64,000 bases of DNA from Microvirga pudoricolor (GTDB lineage: Bacteria > Pseudomonadota > Alphaproteobacteria > Rhizobiales > Beijerinckiaceae): assembly GCF_016892705.1 (NCBI RefSeq), contig NZ_JAFEMB010000001.1, forward strand, positions 1,302,001-1,366,000, given 5' to 3'. Shown here piece by piece: positions 45,355-54,382 of this stretch. The translations under genes and the position numbers were made by a program. The number at the start of each line of letters is the position of its first letter. Within the stretch, counting starts at the first letter, position 1. The notes beneath the pieces are model-generated. The model ran no database searches, was not told the DNA's origin, and saw nothing but the letters and a program-made list of their open reading frames with translations.

Positions 45355-46253
45355 CATCGGCAACCCTGTCCATCGCAACGGCTCCGGATAGACCGCGACG
45401 TAACCATGAGCTGGCGGACGTGCATCATCTTGCCTCGCGCATGATGGTCTATCTTCTGGCTTTCACGGCCGTGTCCGTTGTCGGATTCCCGCTCTTTTGG
45501 ATGGTGCTATGTTCCTTTAAGCCTGGTGGCGAACTCTATGCGACCCCCCCAAGCTTCCTACCACGGGAATGGACACTGCAGAATTACCGAGACCTCTTCG
45601 TTCAGACTAACTTTCCGACCTACTTCGCGAATAGCCTCATCGTGGCGGGAGGAGCGACCGTTCTATCGCTTGTGATTGGAGGCCTCGGCGCCTATAGCCT
45701 CAGCCGATTCAAGTTCTTCGGGATAGCCGCTTTCTCAAATGCGGCACTGATCTGCTACATGCTACCTGAGGTTCTGATCGTTCTTCCGCTCTATATCTAT
45801 GTAGTGAAACTCGGCCTTGCCGATACCCTGATCGCGCTCATCATCGCCAACACGGCATTTACGCTTCCGCTCGCGCTCTGGTTCATGCGATCCTACTTCA
45901 ACGCCATACCTGTCAGCCTGGAAGAGAGCGCGATGATCGATGGCTGCACACGACTGCAGGCCATGTACAAGGTCACAGTGCCGCTCGCGCTTCCTGGCAT
46001 TATCTCCGTCGGTGTTTTTGCCTTCAACCATGCGTGGAACGAGTTTCTTTTCGCTCTTGTCTTCACTTCCTCAGAGCGGAACAAGACACTGCCGCTCGGT
46101 CTCGCCACATGGATTGGGCAGGACAACATCTACTCTTGGGGGATGCTGCTCGCTGGGGCCGTTCTCGTCACGATTCCTGTCGTACTCTTCTATCTGCTCG
46201 TTCAACGCAAACTGGTCGTCGGACTGTCCGATGGCGGTGCCAAGGGCGAGTAA
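45351..46253 (+). CDS. ABC transporter permease, sugar type (UgpE/MalG like)
   Basis: A 300-residue permease with six predicted helices. The EAA loop reads EESAMIDGCTRLQAM and the C-terminal half has the characteristic NHAWNEFLFALVF. The ATG overlaps the previous stop (ATGA). Together with the preceding gene it completes the importer. Confidence 0.93.
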   Translation: MTSATLSIATAPDRPRRNHELADVHHLASRMMVYLLAFTAVSVVGFPLFWMVLCSFKPGGELYATPPSFLPREWTLQNYRDLFVQTNFPTYFANSLIVAGGATVLSLVIGGLGAYSLSRFKFFGIAAFSNAALICYMLPEVLIVLPLYIYVVKLGLADTLIALIIANTAFTLPLALWFMRSYFNAIPVSLEESAMIDGCTRLQAMYKVTVPLALPGIISVGVFAFNHAWNEFLFALVFTSSERNKTLPLGLATWIGQDNIYSWGMLLAGAVLVTIPVVLFYLLVQRKLVVGLSDGGAKGE

Positions 46254-46285
46254 CTGTCGCCGCTCTTTCTAGACCTGAGGTCATC

Positions 46286-47392
46286 ATGAAGATCAAGAAT
46301 GTCACCGTCATTGCCGTTGAGATTCCGCTCTCGAAGAACTTCGGTGGCAGCCGGTACAACGTCACGAAGCGATGCACGATCATCACCCGCATGGAAACGG
46401 ACGCAGGGTTGATCAGCGAGGTCTATAACGGCGACAACCGGGATCATATGCATGAGGTTGTCGAGATCATCGAGAAGGAGCTGACGCCTCTCGTGATCGG
46501 GGAGGATGTGTTTGCCATCGAGCGCATTTGGCAAAAGCTTTTCAAGCAAGCCGAATGGAATCGTGATCGCAAGCTCGTCATGGAGGCGATCGCGTGCATC
46601 GACAGTGCAGTCTGGGATCTCATGGGCAAGGCCGCCGGCGTGAATGTTTGCCGGCTCCTCGGAGGCTATCGCCAAGAACTGCCGATCATCTGCATCGGCG
46701 GGTATTATGAGGAAGGCAAAACCCTTTCGGATCTCGGTCGCGAAATGGAGCGCCTCAAGGAGGCGGGGCTCGCTGGCTGCAAGGTCAAGGTCGGCGGCAT
46801 GACGGCTGAGAAGGATGCCGAGCGTGTGGAAGCCGCCCGCAAGGGGGCTGGCGACGACTTCATGATTGCGGTCGACGCTAACCGCGGCTGGCCGGTCTCC
46901 GAGGCGGTGCGCTTCGCACGCATGATCGAGCAGTATGACATTGCTTGGTTCGAGGAGCCGTGCCACTGGCACGATGACGCGCGAATGATGGCGCAGGTGC
47001 GCCGTTCTACGCGTATCCCGATCGATGCAGGCCAGAGCGAAGCAACCAGCGCCGGAGTTCGGCGTCTTGTGGCGGAAGGAGCAGTGGACATCGTGAACTT
47101 TGACGCGTCGGAAGCTGGAGGCATTACCGAGTGGCGACGGGCTGCAGCGCTATGCTACCTCAACGACATTCGTGTCGGCCATCATGAAGAGGCCCAGATC
47201 GCCATGCATATGATCGCTGCCATTCCGAACGGATTATGTGTCGAGTGCTTCGAACCGGCCCGCGACCCTATCTGGGCAGAGATGATTGCCAACCGTCCCA
47301 ATCCAAAGAACGGCATCATTCAGGTCCCTCAGGGACCTGGATTTGGACTTGAGTTGAACTGGGACATGATCAAGCGCTTCCAAGTGCATTGA
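46286..47392 (+). CDS. Enolase-superfamily enzyme (mandelate racemase/muconate lactonizing family)
   Basis: A 368-residue enzyme. The KxK base motif is K166 and K168. The metal ligands D197 (AVDANRG) and E223 (FEEPCHW) are present, and H299/H300 sits in VGHHEEAQ. The third ligand region reads DAGQSE: by eye the usual GE position is Q250, with E252 two residues on. The start at 46286 gives the normal length; the open frame continues upstream inside the permease gene. It likely racemises, epimerises or dehydrates a carboxylate brought in by this operon's importer. Confidence 0.85.
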   Translation: MKIKNVTVIAVEIPLSKNFGGSRYNVTKRCTIITRMETDAGLISEVYNGDNRDHMHEVVEIIEKELTPLVIGEDVFAIERIWQKLFKQAEWNRDRKLVMEAIACIDSAVWDLMGKAAGVNVCRLLGGYRQELPIICIGGYYEEGKTLSDLGREMERLKEAGLAGCKVKVGGMTAEKDAERVEAARKGAGDDFMIAVDANRGWPVSEAVRFARMIEQYDIAWFEEPCHWHDDARMMAQVRRSTRIPIDAGQSEATSAGVRRLVAEGAVDIVNFDASEAGGITEWRRAAALCYLNDIRVGHHEEAQIAMHMIAAIPNGLCVECFEPARDPIWAEMIANRPNPKNGIIQVPQGPGFGLELNWDMIKRFQVH

Positions 47393-47399
47393 GCCCGAT

Positions 47400-48659
47400 G
47401 TGACGTCTATCGATCAGGTCAGTTCGTTAGGCCATAAGGTCCGCAGTCAGCGGGTGCGCCTCGCGAAGCGTGTTCGCCTAGCGACAGCCTTCGGTCTCAT
47501 GGCTATCTCCGGCCTCGTCTGGACGTCGTTCAGTCTTTTTCTCGTTGCCATTGAAGGAGATGTCCACTGGTCGAGGGTCGAGATCGCAGGGGCCTTCAGT
47601 GTCTTTGCGCTCACCAACGCGTTGACGGCTCCAGCATTCGGTCACGCCCTAAGCCGCTGGGATAGCCGCCGCCTTCTTGCTGCAGCGGCGCTTGTCCTCG
47701 GCCTGGCTCTGTGCGGCCTCTCATTAGTGGAGACACCGCGCGCCTATTGGATAGTATTCGGTTTCATCGGCGGCCTCGGAAGTCATTGCACGAGTTCTTA
47801 TGCCGTCTTCGCGGTTCTGGCCGGCCGGTTCCGCGACCGTCCTGCGACGGCGATGGCCATCGCGGATGCGGGGTCGAGCTTTGCTACCTTCCTGGGACTT
47901 CCTATCATTCATTGGATTATCGTGACTTCCGGATGGCGGTCGGCTTACCTGGCATTAGGGTTGCTGGTTGCCGTCGTTGGAGGAGCTCTGCATCTTCTTG
48001 CAATGGACCCGGTTCGCAGAGTTCAACAGACAGCGAGCACGAGACACCTCTCCATCGGTATGCCTCTCGTTCTGCTTCTTGCGATCGCTACTGCCTATTT
48101 TTGCGGTTCTGCAGCCTATCAGGGGCTTATCACACAACAGGTCGCCCTGCTGGACGATTACGGTGTCGCTGAAAATCTCGCTGTTTGGGTCGTCGCTCTC
48201 GCGGGCCTGATCCTCTTCGTCTGGCGCATTGGGTCGGGCTATCTCTGCGATCTATGGGGGCCGGAAAGGGTCATGATGATCGCTGCCACGGCAATCATCA
48301 TGACATTTGCGTCGATAACGATCGGTGCGTCGTTTATGGCGTTGGGTCCTTTGCTCATCTTCCCATTGGCAGGAAGCATCGCCTTTGGCGGACAACAGGT
48401 CATGCTCGCCGCCACCGTCCAGCTCATGACCCATCAGACCGATTTTGCCCGTATCCTTGGGATCTGTCGCATGGCTTCAGGTATCGGAATGGCTGTCGGC
48501 CCCCTCATCGCGGGATACGCCTACGACCTCAATGGCGGGTACAAGGCACTTCTGCTCATACTTGCAGCCATATCCTTCGGGCATGTCATCGCCTACGTGA
48601 CGGCGGTCGAGCTTGGCCGAAAGAGACACTCGTCTACAGTCGCGAAACAGGGCGGATGA
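47400..48659 (+). CDS. MFS transporter
   Basis: A 419-residue, 12-helix secondary carrier of the monocarboxylate (OFA/MCT) type. The start is GTG just after the enolase-superfamily gene; two further start-like codons downstream cannot be excluded. Helix 1 begins near LATAFGLMAISGL. It is the last gene of this operon and may import or export an acid product or substrate. Confidence 0.8.
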   Translation: MTSIDQVSSLGHKVRSQRVRLAKRVRLATAFGLMAISGLVWTSFSLFLVAIEGDVHWSRVEIAGAFSVFALTNALTAPAFGHALSRWDSRRLLAAAALVLGLALCGLSLVETPRAYWIVFGFIGGLGSHCTSSYAVFAVLAGRFRDRPATAMAIADAGSSFATFLGLPIIHWIIVTSGWRSAYLALGLLVAVVGGALHLLAMDPVRRVQQTASTRHLSIGMPLVLLLAIATAYFCGSAAYQGLITQQVALLDDYGVAENLAVWVVALAGLILFVWRIGSGYLCDLWGPERVMMIAATAIIMTFASITIGASFMALGPLLIFPLAGSIAFGGQQVMLAATVQLMTHQTDFARILGICRMASGIGMAVGPLIAGYAYDLNGGYKALLLILAAISFGHVIAYVTAVELGRKRHSSTVAKQGG

Positions 48660-48871
48660 ATTATGCCCAGGCTCAGCTGAGCCTTTGTGAAACCGAACAT
48701 GGGGACTAGGTTAAACCTGCGGAATTTCAGATCTGGAGGAACGAAACCTCTCGTTTGCGACGCAGTCGCGCCTCCCGATTAAGGCCCACCTTGGAAACGA
48801 ACTGATCGAAGGGTGAGCCCTCCAACGCGCGATGACAGATTGGGTTGGAGCTGAACCGAATAGGGTCAACT
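48660..48871. other. Intergenic region between the MFS gene and the convergent lysR gene
   Basis: A 212-bp gap without a supported gene. A 72-residue minus-strand frame overlaps its lower end and the lysR stop, but it has no ribosome binding site and no family resemblance. I see no clear terminator. Confidence 0.4.
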
Positions 48872-49765
48872 TCATGACAGACGTGCGCGAAGCCGCGGTG
48901 CCGTCCAGTCGATAAAAGCACGAGCCTTAGATGCGAGGCGGCCACGTTCGGGATAAACGAGGGTTACGGGCATGGGTTCGGGGGCGAAATCCTCGAGGAT
49001 GGCGAGTAGGACACCTGAGTGCAACTCCCGCTCGACCTGATATGACAGGAGCCTTGCAACCCCCAAACCCGCAACCGCTGCGGCGACTGCAGCTTCCGTC
49101 GAGTTCACGGCGAGGCGCGTGCGCGGCTCGGTGGTCCATGCGGAGCTGTCGCCGCGGTAGCGCCACTCGGGCGCACGTTCGAAGCCTTGGAACGTGATGC
49201 CGTCATGCCCAGCGAGGTCACCAGGCGTGGTAGGAAACCCGCGTTGGGCTAGGTAGGTAGGGCTGGCGCAGGCAATGCGGCGTATGGCACCGACCTTCGC
49301 CGCCCGTAAGCCGCCATCGATCAAATGGCCGATGCGAACGGCAACATCGATGTGATCTTCGATGAGGTTCACTTGACGGTCGTTGAGCAGGAGCCGCAGG
49401 TCGATGTCAGGGTGGTCCTTCAGGAAGTCGAGGGCGACCGGGAGAACATGCGTTCGACCGAACATGGTAGGCGCCGTCACATGGAGTTCGCCCCTGAGCA
49501 CCGTGTACTCGCCCGCCGCCTCGCGCTCTGCCTCCCGGACCTGCTCCAAGATGCGCTTGGCCGCCTCAACATAGGCGCGGCCCGCATCGCTCAGCTCCAC
49601 CTGTCGGCTTGTGCGCACCAGGAGCTGGGCGCTCAGATGCCGTTCCAGGTCCGCCACCCTTCGGCTCACTGTGGCTAGCGGCACGCGCAGGTGTCGCGAT
49701 GCAGCCGAAAGGCTGCCCTGTTCTACGACAGTGAGCAGAACAGTCATGGCATTGAAGCGATCCAT
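48872..49765 (-). CDS. LysR family transcriptional regulator
   Basis: A 297-residue LysR protein. The N-terminal helix-turn-helix (LTVVEQGSLSAASRHLRVPL region) is followed by an effector domain that ends RAFIDWTAPRLR. The start at 49765 follows AAGGA. It is divergent from the metallo-beta-lactamase-fold gene. Subclass features match regulators of oxidoreductase genes, but the target is unproven. Confidence 0.88.
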   Translation of the reverse strand: MDRFNAMTVLLTVVEQGSLSAASRHLRVPLATVSRRVADLERHLSAQLLVRTSRQVELSDAGRAYVEAAKRILEQVREAEREAAGEYTVLRGELHVTAPTMFGRTHVLPVALDFLKDHPDIDLRLLLNDRQVNLIEDHIDVAVRIGHLIDGGLRAAKVGAIRRIACASPTYLAQRGFPTTPGDLAGHDGITFQGFERAPEWRYRGDSSAWTTEPRTRLAVNSTEAAVAAAVAGLGVARLLSYQVERELHSGVLLAILEDFAPEPMPVTLVYPERGRLASKARAFIDWTAPRLRARLS

Positions 49766-49908
49766 CAATCCTTCCATAAGATGAGAGGCAATGTCTCATA
49801 TTCTCAGGATATCGCTGGTAAATTGGAAGGTCTAGTGTCCACTTATGTCCGGACACCGATATTGATTGAGATCGATCGTCCGGCTCATCCATTGCTGGAG
49901 CTTATCCC
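49766..49908. promoter_or_regulatory. Divergent control region with 22-bp inverted repeat
   Basis: A 143-bp gap between lysR and the MBL-fold gene. GTGTCC (49835-49840) and GGACAC (49851-49856) are perfect reverse complements across 10 bases. Another short repeat, TGAGA and TCTCA, lies near 49780. These are candidate regulator sites. Confidence 0.45.
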
Positions 49909-50874
49909 ATGCCCCTCTCGCTCTCCCGCCGCGCATTTGCCTTAGGCCTCCCAACGGCCGGTCTCTTGGCCGCCGGGCAATCCCTTCCTGTGCGAGCCGC
50001 CAGCAGTCAGTCCGCTCCCGCTATCACCCCGCTTGCGCAAGTCAGGGTTGGTCGCTTCACCGTGACGGCCTTGTCGGACGGCTATGCTGACATGCCTTAC
50101 GTCTACTTCCCAGGCCGGACGCCAGAGCAGGTTGAAGCTGCCGCCAAGGCCCAGTTCACAGCGCGGCCGGGCGGTGTGCGCTTCCTGTTCAATCAGTATC
50201 TCGTCGAGGACGGATCCAGCCGTATCTTGATCGATGCCGGACCCGCCGGCACGTTGGGCCAAACCGGGCGCCTCCCCCAGGCGCTCGCCGCCTGCGGGCT
50301 GAGATTGGATCAAATCGAGGCCGTGATCGTCACCCATATGCACCAGGATCACCTTGGTGGCCTTGTCGCGGGCGGGCGCCGTGTCTTCCCGAGAGCGGAG
50401 GTGTATGTCGACCGGCGCGATATTGCGCATTGGACCGATCCGGCCAAGCAGGCCGGTGCGCCCGATTATCTTCAGCCTAGCTTTCGCCTCTCGGCCGACC
50501 TCGTCCGCCTGTATCCAAATCTCCAGGCGACGCAGGGCGACCACCAGATCGCCCGCGGCGTGTCGCTTGTCGATCTTGCAGGACATACCCCAGGCCATAT
50601 CGGTGTGCGGATCGAAGACGGAGGACAGAGCCTGATCATGGTTTCCGACATGCTTTTTCCCGTGGTGCACCCGACCATGGGCACCGACGTGAATTTCCTA
50701 ATGGAAGCGGATCGACCGGCGGCTCAGGCCATGCGGGCGCGCTTCTTCCCTCGGGCGGCCGAGGAGGGTGTGCTCATCGCAGCCACGCACATGCCCTTCC
50801 CCGGTCTCGGCCGGATCGTGTCCGACCAAGGTCGCCTGACGTGGAATGTCGCGGATTGGGCTTACCAGGACTGA
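49909..50874 (+). CDS. Tat-type secreted MBL-fold metallohydrolase
   Basis: A 321-residue metallo-beta-lactamase-fold protein. The N-terminus has SRRAF and a hydrophobic stretch, fitting a twin-arginine signal with cleavage near PVRAAS (about residue 31). The metal motif HMHQDH (H143, H145, D147, H148) is complete, with further ligands in LAGHTPGHI and MVSDML. Substrate unknown; lactonase or esterase-like hydrolysis is the usual range. It is 33 bp upstream of an FMN-binding protein gene. Confidence 0.85.
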   Translation: MPLSLSRRAFALGLPTAGLLAAGQSLPVRAASSQSAPAITPLAQVRVGRFTVTALSDGYADMPYVYFPGRTPEQVEAAAKAQFTARPGGVRFLFNQYLVEDGSSRILIDAGPAGTLGQTGRLPQALAACGLRLDQIEAVIVTHMHQDHLGGLVAGGRRVFPRAEVYVDRRDIAHWTDPAKQAGAPDYLQPSFRLSADLVRLYPNLQATQGDHQIARGVSLVDLAGHTPGHIGVRIEDGGQSLIMVSDMLFPVVHPTMGTDVNFLMEADRPAAQAMRARFFPRAAEEGVLIAATHMPFPGLGRIVSDQGRLTWNVADWAYQD

Positions 50875-50907
50875 CCCCACATCCTCTAGCTCTCGACGAG
50901 GTTGACC

Positions 50908-51549
50908 ATGCTACACAGATGGCTGGAGATCGCTTCGACCCCTTCTGTGAAGGCCGAGCGTGAGCGCAACGGCAGTGCGGCCCAGTATGCGCGCGTGGAC
51001 GGGACACTGGACCGAACTGGGCCAGTCCGAAATGACCGGTTCGGCGACGCAGAGTCAGAATTCATCGCGGGACGCGACGGGTTTTATCTCGCCTCCGTGT
51101 CGGAGACCGGCTGGCCCTATGTGCAGTACCGGGGTGGCCCAATAGGATTCTTGCGGGTCTTGGATGATCGTACCCTTGGCTTCGCGGACTTTCGGGGCAA
51201 CCGTCAATATGTAACGGCTGGCAACATCGCGACGAACGACCGGGTTTCGCTCTTCCTGATGGACTACGCCCATCGGCGGCGCCTCAAGATCTTCGGACAT
51301 TTGCGGATGATCGATCGGACTGCGGACCCCGAACTGGTTGCAAGCCTCGCTTCATCCGAGTACTCGGCGCGTTGGGAGCGTGCGGCGCTGATCCGGGTCG
51401 AGGCTTTCGACTGGAACTGCCCTCAGCACATCACGCCACGCTTCACGCAAGAGGAACTGGAGCCCATGCTCGCCCCCATACGTGAGGAAATCGAGACCTT
51501 GCGCGCCGAGAACCAACGTCTTCATCACCTGCTGGGTCGAAAGGCGTGA
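50908..51549 (+). CDS. Pyridoxamine 5'-phosphate oxidase-like FMN-binding protein
   Basis: A 213-residue protein with the split-barrel FMN-binding pattern FYLASVSETGWPYVQYRGGP (residues about 65-84). It is longer than typical small PPOX proteins, with a charged C-terminal helix (EEIETLRAENQRLHHLL) that could form a coiled coil. The ATG at 50908 follows a GAGG site; an upstream TTG is not preferred. It follows the MBL-fold gene and may act in the same pathway. Confidence 0.75.
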   Translation: MLHRWLEIASTPSVKAERERNGSAAQYARVDGTLDRTGPVRNDRFGDAESEFIAGRDGFYLASVSETGWPYVQYRGGPIGFLRVLDDRTLGFADFRGNRQYVTAGNIATNDRVSLFLMDYAHRRRLKIFGHLRMIDRTADPELVASLASSEYSARWERAALIRVEAFDWNCPQHITPRFTQEELEPMLAPIREEIETLRAENQRLHHLLGRKA

Positions 51550-51568
51550 TCTATCGATCTTGAAGAAA

Positions 51569-51606
51569 GCTGCTCGAGGACCCGCTCATGCGGACCATTG
51601 AGCAGC
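51569..51606. terminator. Bidirectional terminator-like stem between convergent genes
   Basis: GCTGCTC (51569-51575) pairs with GAGCAGC (51600-51606). A second small stem, CCGC-TCAT-GCGG, lies inside. It lies between the FMN-protein gene and the convergent GMC oxidoreductase gene. No long T-run is present, so efficiency is uncertain. Confidence 0.5.
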
Positions 51607-51624
51607 GATGAGCATGAACGGTCA

Positions 51625-53253
51625 TTAGACGGGCTGAGAATCCTCCCGGGTAGGCGTTAGACCATGCTGTGCCCGAATCAAATCTGCGGCCCGTTCCCCA
51701 ATGACCACGCAGGGCGCCATTGTATTCCCAGTGGTGATCCGGGGCATGATCGACGAGTCGGCGATGCGAAGACCTTCGATGCCATAAACCTTCAGTTGGT
51801 TATCGACGACCGACATTTCATCCCTGCCCATCTTCGCTGTACAGGACTGATGCCAGTAGGTAACCGCGGATCGCCGGATAAAATCCACCATACCGGCTCG
51901 GTCCCGCGCGCCTGGAGCCGTCTCGCCTGTGACCAGGGGCGCAAACGCTTCGCTATTCCCAAGATCGCGGCACAATTCCACGGCGACCAAGGCCGCAGCC
52001 ATGTCTTCCGGTTCGCTGAGTGAATTCGGCTCGATCAAGATAGGATTTGCGGAGTTCGCGCCTGACAGCCGCATCCGACCTCGACTCCTGGGCTGAGCGA
52101 GGCCAGCGAACATCGTCCAGCCGTGTTCGGGCGTATCGAGTCCCGTCTCGATCGGCGAAGGAACGGCGAACTCCAATTGACACTGCAGGATGTCAGGCTG
52201 GGTTAGCCGCGCGTCGCTTTTCCAGTACAGTTTGGCTTCGCATCCGCCCCCGCCGACCCCCTCGGGCTTTTTGTAGGCCCAGGTGCAGCCGAAGGCGAGA
52301 TGGTCCTGATGATTGCGGCCGACACCCGGCAGATGCTGAATGATGGAAATACCGTGAGCCCGCAACTCCTGCTCCGGCCCGATCCCTGATTGCATCAGCA
52401 CTTTCGGTGTATGGATCGCGCCGAGGGACAACACCGTCTCGCATCGGGAGATCAGGCGAAACTGCCGGCCATCGATGAGAACCTCTACCCCCGTCACCCG
52501 CTTTCCATCGAAGGTCAGGCGCGTCACCAGCGCACCGGTGAGAACCGTGAGGTTCGGTTGCGACAGAAGGGGACGTACATAGGAGCCGAACATGGATTCC
52601 CGCTTGCCGTCGCGAATCCGCAATTCGGCGATCGATGCACCACCAGGGCTCTCCATCATCTCACCATTCGGTGTGTCGAAGACGGGAATTCCAATCGTGG
52701 ATGCTGCCCTCAACAAAGACTCGGCGATCGGTTGGGGCTTGTGAGGCTGTGCAACATAGGCTGGCCCTTCCCCGCCGCGTCGGATCGGGTCAGGCTCTCC
52801 CTGCCAATTTTCGATCCGGCGATAGTAGCGAAGGACGGATTGGTAACCCCACGCCTCATCACCGGCCTCGGCGGCAAAATGGTCCCAATCTTCCTTGTGC
52901 CCCCTCGCCCATACCATGACGTTGATACTCGACCCTCCACCAAGCCCTTTTCCCATGCTGAGAGGGAGACGCCGATTGTCGAGTCCCGGCGCTGGCTCTC
53001 CCGTGAACCCCCAGTCCCGACTGGAGCCGAGATTGAGCGGCCACTGCCCTGGATTCGTAACCGTTTCGGCCGCGTCGTCTCCTCCCGCCTCGAGCAGCAG
53101 CACGCGGGCGCACCCATCTTCTGCCAACCGCGCGGCGACAACCGAGCCGCTGGAGCCGGCGCCGCAGACGATAAAGTCGAAAACGTCGCTGACCTCGCCG
53201 TTCGAAAGGGCGGAATGATCGGATGGATTTTGGTCACAGGTCTTCGGCTTCAC
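51625..53253 (-). CDS. GMC family oxidoreductase (choline dehydrogenase-like)
   Basis: A 542-residue FAD-dependent alcohol or choline-type dehydrogenase. The N-terminal dinucleotide motif GAGSSG is at 31-36, with the FAD-binding E55. The signature GLGGGSSINVMVWARG and the C-terminal AVTYWHQSCTAKMG (active-site histidine) are present. The start is GTG at 53253 with GGAGG 8 bases upstream. The substrate alcohol is unknown. Confidence 0.9.
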   Translation of the reverse strand: MKPKTCDQNPSDHSALSNGEVSDVFDFIVCGAGSSGSVVAARLAEDGCARVLLLEAGGDDAAETVTNPGQWPLNLGSSRDWGFTGEPAPGLDNRRLPLSMGKGLGGGSSINVMVWARGHKEDWDHFAAEAGDEAWGYQSVLRYYRRIENWQGEPDPIRRGGEGPAYVAQPHKPQPIAESLLRAASTIGIPVFDTPNGEMMESPGGASIAELRIRDGKRESMFGSYVRPLLSQPNLTVLTGALVTRLTFDGKRVTGVEVLIDGRQFRLISRCETVLSLGAIHTPKVLMQSGIGPEQELRAHGISIIQHLPGVGRNHQDHLAFGCTWAYKKPEGVGGGGCEAKLYWKSDARLTQPDILQCQLEFAVPSPIETGLDTPEHGWTMFAGLAQPRSRGRMRLSGANSANPILIEPNSLSEPEDMAAALVAVELCRDLGNSEAFAPLVTGETAPGARDRAGMVDFIRRSAVTYWHQSCTAKMGRDEMSVVDNQLKVYGIEGLRIADSSIMPRITTGNTMAPCVVIGERAADLIRAQHGLTPTREDSQPV

Positions 53254-53442
53254 GTGACGGACCTCCGTGAATGGAACGAGGGATGGATTGTCATTGTCGA
53301 TCGGCGGCTCGGTCGGACGTCTCGCTTTGGGCGTGCGTTACTTTGCACGGCCATGCTTAGCGTGGTCCCACCTAGCCACCCTTGAGAGAACTTGCTTGTC
53401 GCTAACGGAACAGGATCGACTGCTCCGGTGAGGCAGGGTTCA

Positions 53443-54240
53443 TCAGCGTGACACTTTCGTCGAGATGGCCTTGGCGGCCTGGTCAATGGTGTCCGCAACG
53501 ACGCCAGGCTGCGTCATGAAGAGAGCATGGCTCGCCGAAACCTTCGTGACCTGTGCCTTGATGCGCTCTGCCATATGGATCAGCATCGCCTGATCGAACG
53601 CCTTGTCCTCGGTGGCGATCACGGCCCAACTTGGCTTCGAGCGCCAGGCCGCATTCTGGAGCGTCGTGCCGAACGCCGACATGTTGATCGGGACCTGCGA
53701 GTCACTCATGAAGGCGACATCGGCATCGCTGGCATCATGAGCAAAACCAGACTTGAATTTCGTCGGGCTGACATACCCGAATCCATCCTTCGTCGTTTCG
53801 ATCACGAACTCTGAGGCAGGCGCAAATCCTTGATATTGCTGAGCCGTCGTCTCGCCCGCATCAGGCGACAGCGCCGAGACATAAACAAGGCCCGCGACTT
53901 TCTCGTCAATGCCGGCCTCGGTAATAACCGTACCACCCCAAGAGTGGCCCACGAGGATGACCGGCCCAGTCTGCCGCTCAAGAGCTCGCTTTGTGGCTGC
54001 GACGTCGTCTTCGAGCGATGTCAGCGGATTCTGAACGATCGTGACCCGATAGCCGCGCTTCGAGAGATTGTCGTAGACTCCCCTCCAGCCGGATCCGTCG
54101 GCAAAAGCGCCGTGGACGAGCATGATGTTCTTGACAGCTTGGCTGGCAGGAATGGTCTCAGAAACCGCGGGTGATACGGTCCCTGAAAGGCCTGTTGCGG
54201 CCATAGCGACGGCGGCGATGCTGTTGGTGATCTTGATCAT
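53443..54240 (-). CDS. Secreted alpha/beta hydrolase
   Basis: A 265-residue exported hydrolase. Signal peptide at about 1-27 (VSPAVSETI), oxyanion VHGAFADGSGW, nucleophile elbow GHSWGG (S100) and base H238 in SASHALF. A GAGGAGGGC site precedes the ATG. It is divergent from an OhrR-like marR gene, with TATCGCGATA palindromes between, so the regulator probably controls it. Substrate unknown. Confidence 0.85.
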   Translation of the reverse strand: MIKITNSIAAVAMAATGLSGTVSPAVSETIPASQAVKNIMLVHGAFADGSGWRGVYDNLSKRGYRVTIVQNPLTSLEDDVAATKRALERQTGPVILVGHSWGGTVITEAGIDEKVAGLVYVSALSPDAGETTAQQYQGFAPASEFVIETTKDGFGYVSPTKFKSGFAHDASDADVAFMSDSQVPINMSAFGTTLQNAAWRSKPSWAVIATEDKAFDQAMLIHMAERIKAQVTKVSASHALFMTQPGVVADTIDQAAKAISTKVSR

Positions 54241-54382
54241 GACGACTTGCCCTCCTCAAAAGCGATAATTGTTATCGCGATAAATATAAATACTCAGATC
54301 AGCTGATCCGTGTCAATATTTTTTATCGCGATATTGTTTTTTGCGATATCAACGGTATGTTCAAGCGTCAAGGACCAAGAGT
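54241..54382. promoter_or_regulatory. Divergent region with TATCGCGATA operators
   Basis: Two palindromes, TTATCGCGATAA (54272-54283) and TTATCGCGATAT (54323-54334), share the core TATCGCGATA. Half-sites (GCGATAAT near 54262 and GCGATATC near 54343) lie beside them. They sit between the secreted hydrolase gene and the marR gene and are likely binding sites for the latter. Confidence 0.6.

Noticed and set aside
48727-48945. 72-residue minus-strand frame at the lysR stop
   Set aside because: It overlaps the lysR gene, has no ribosome binding site and shows no recognisable family.
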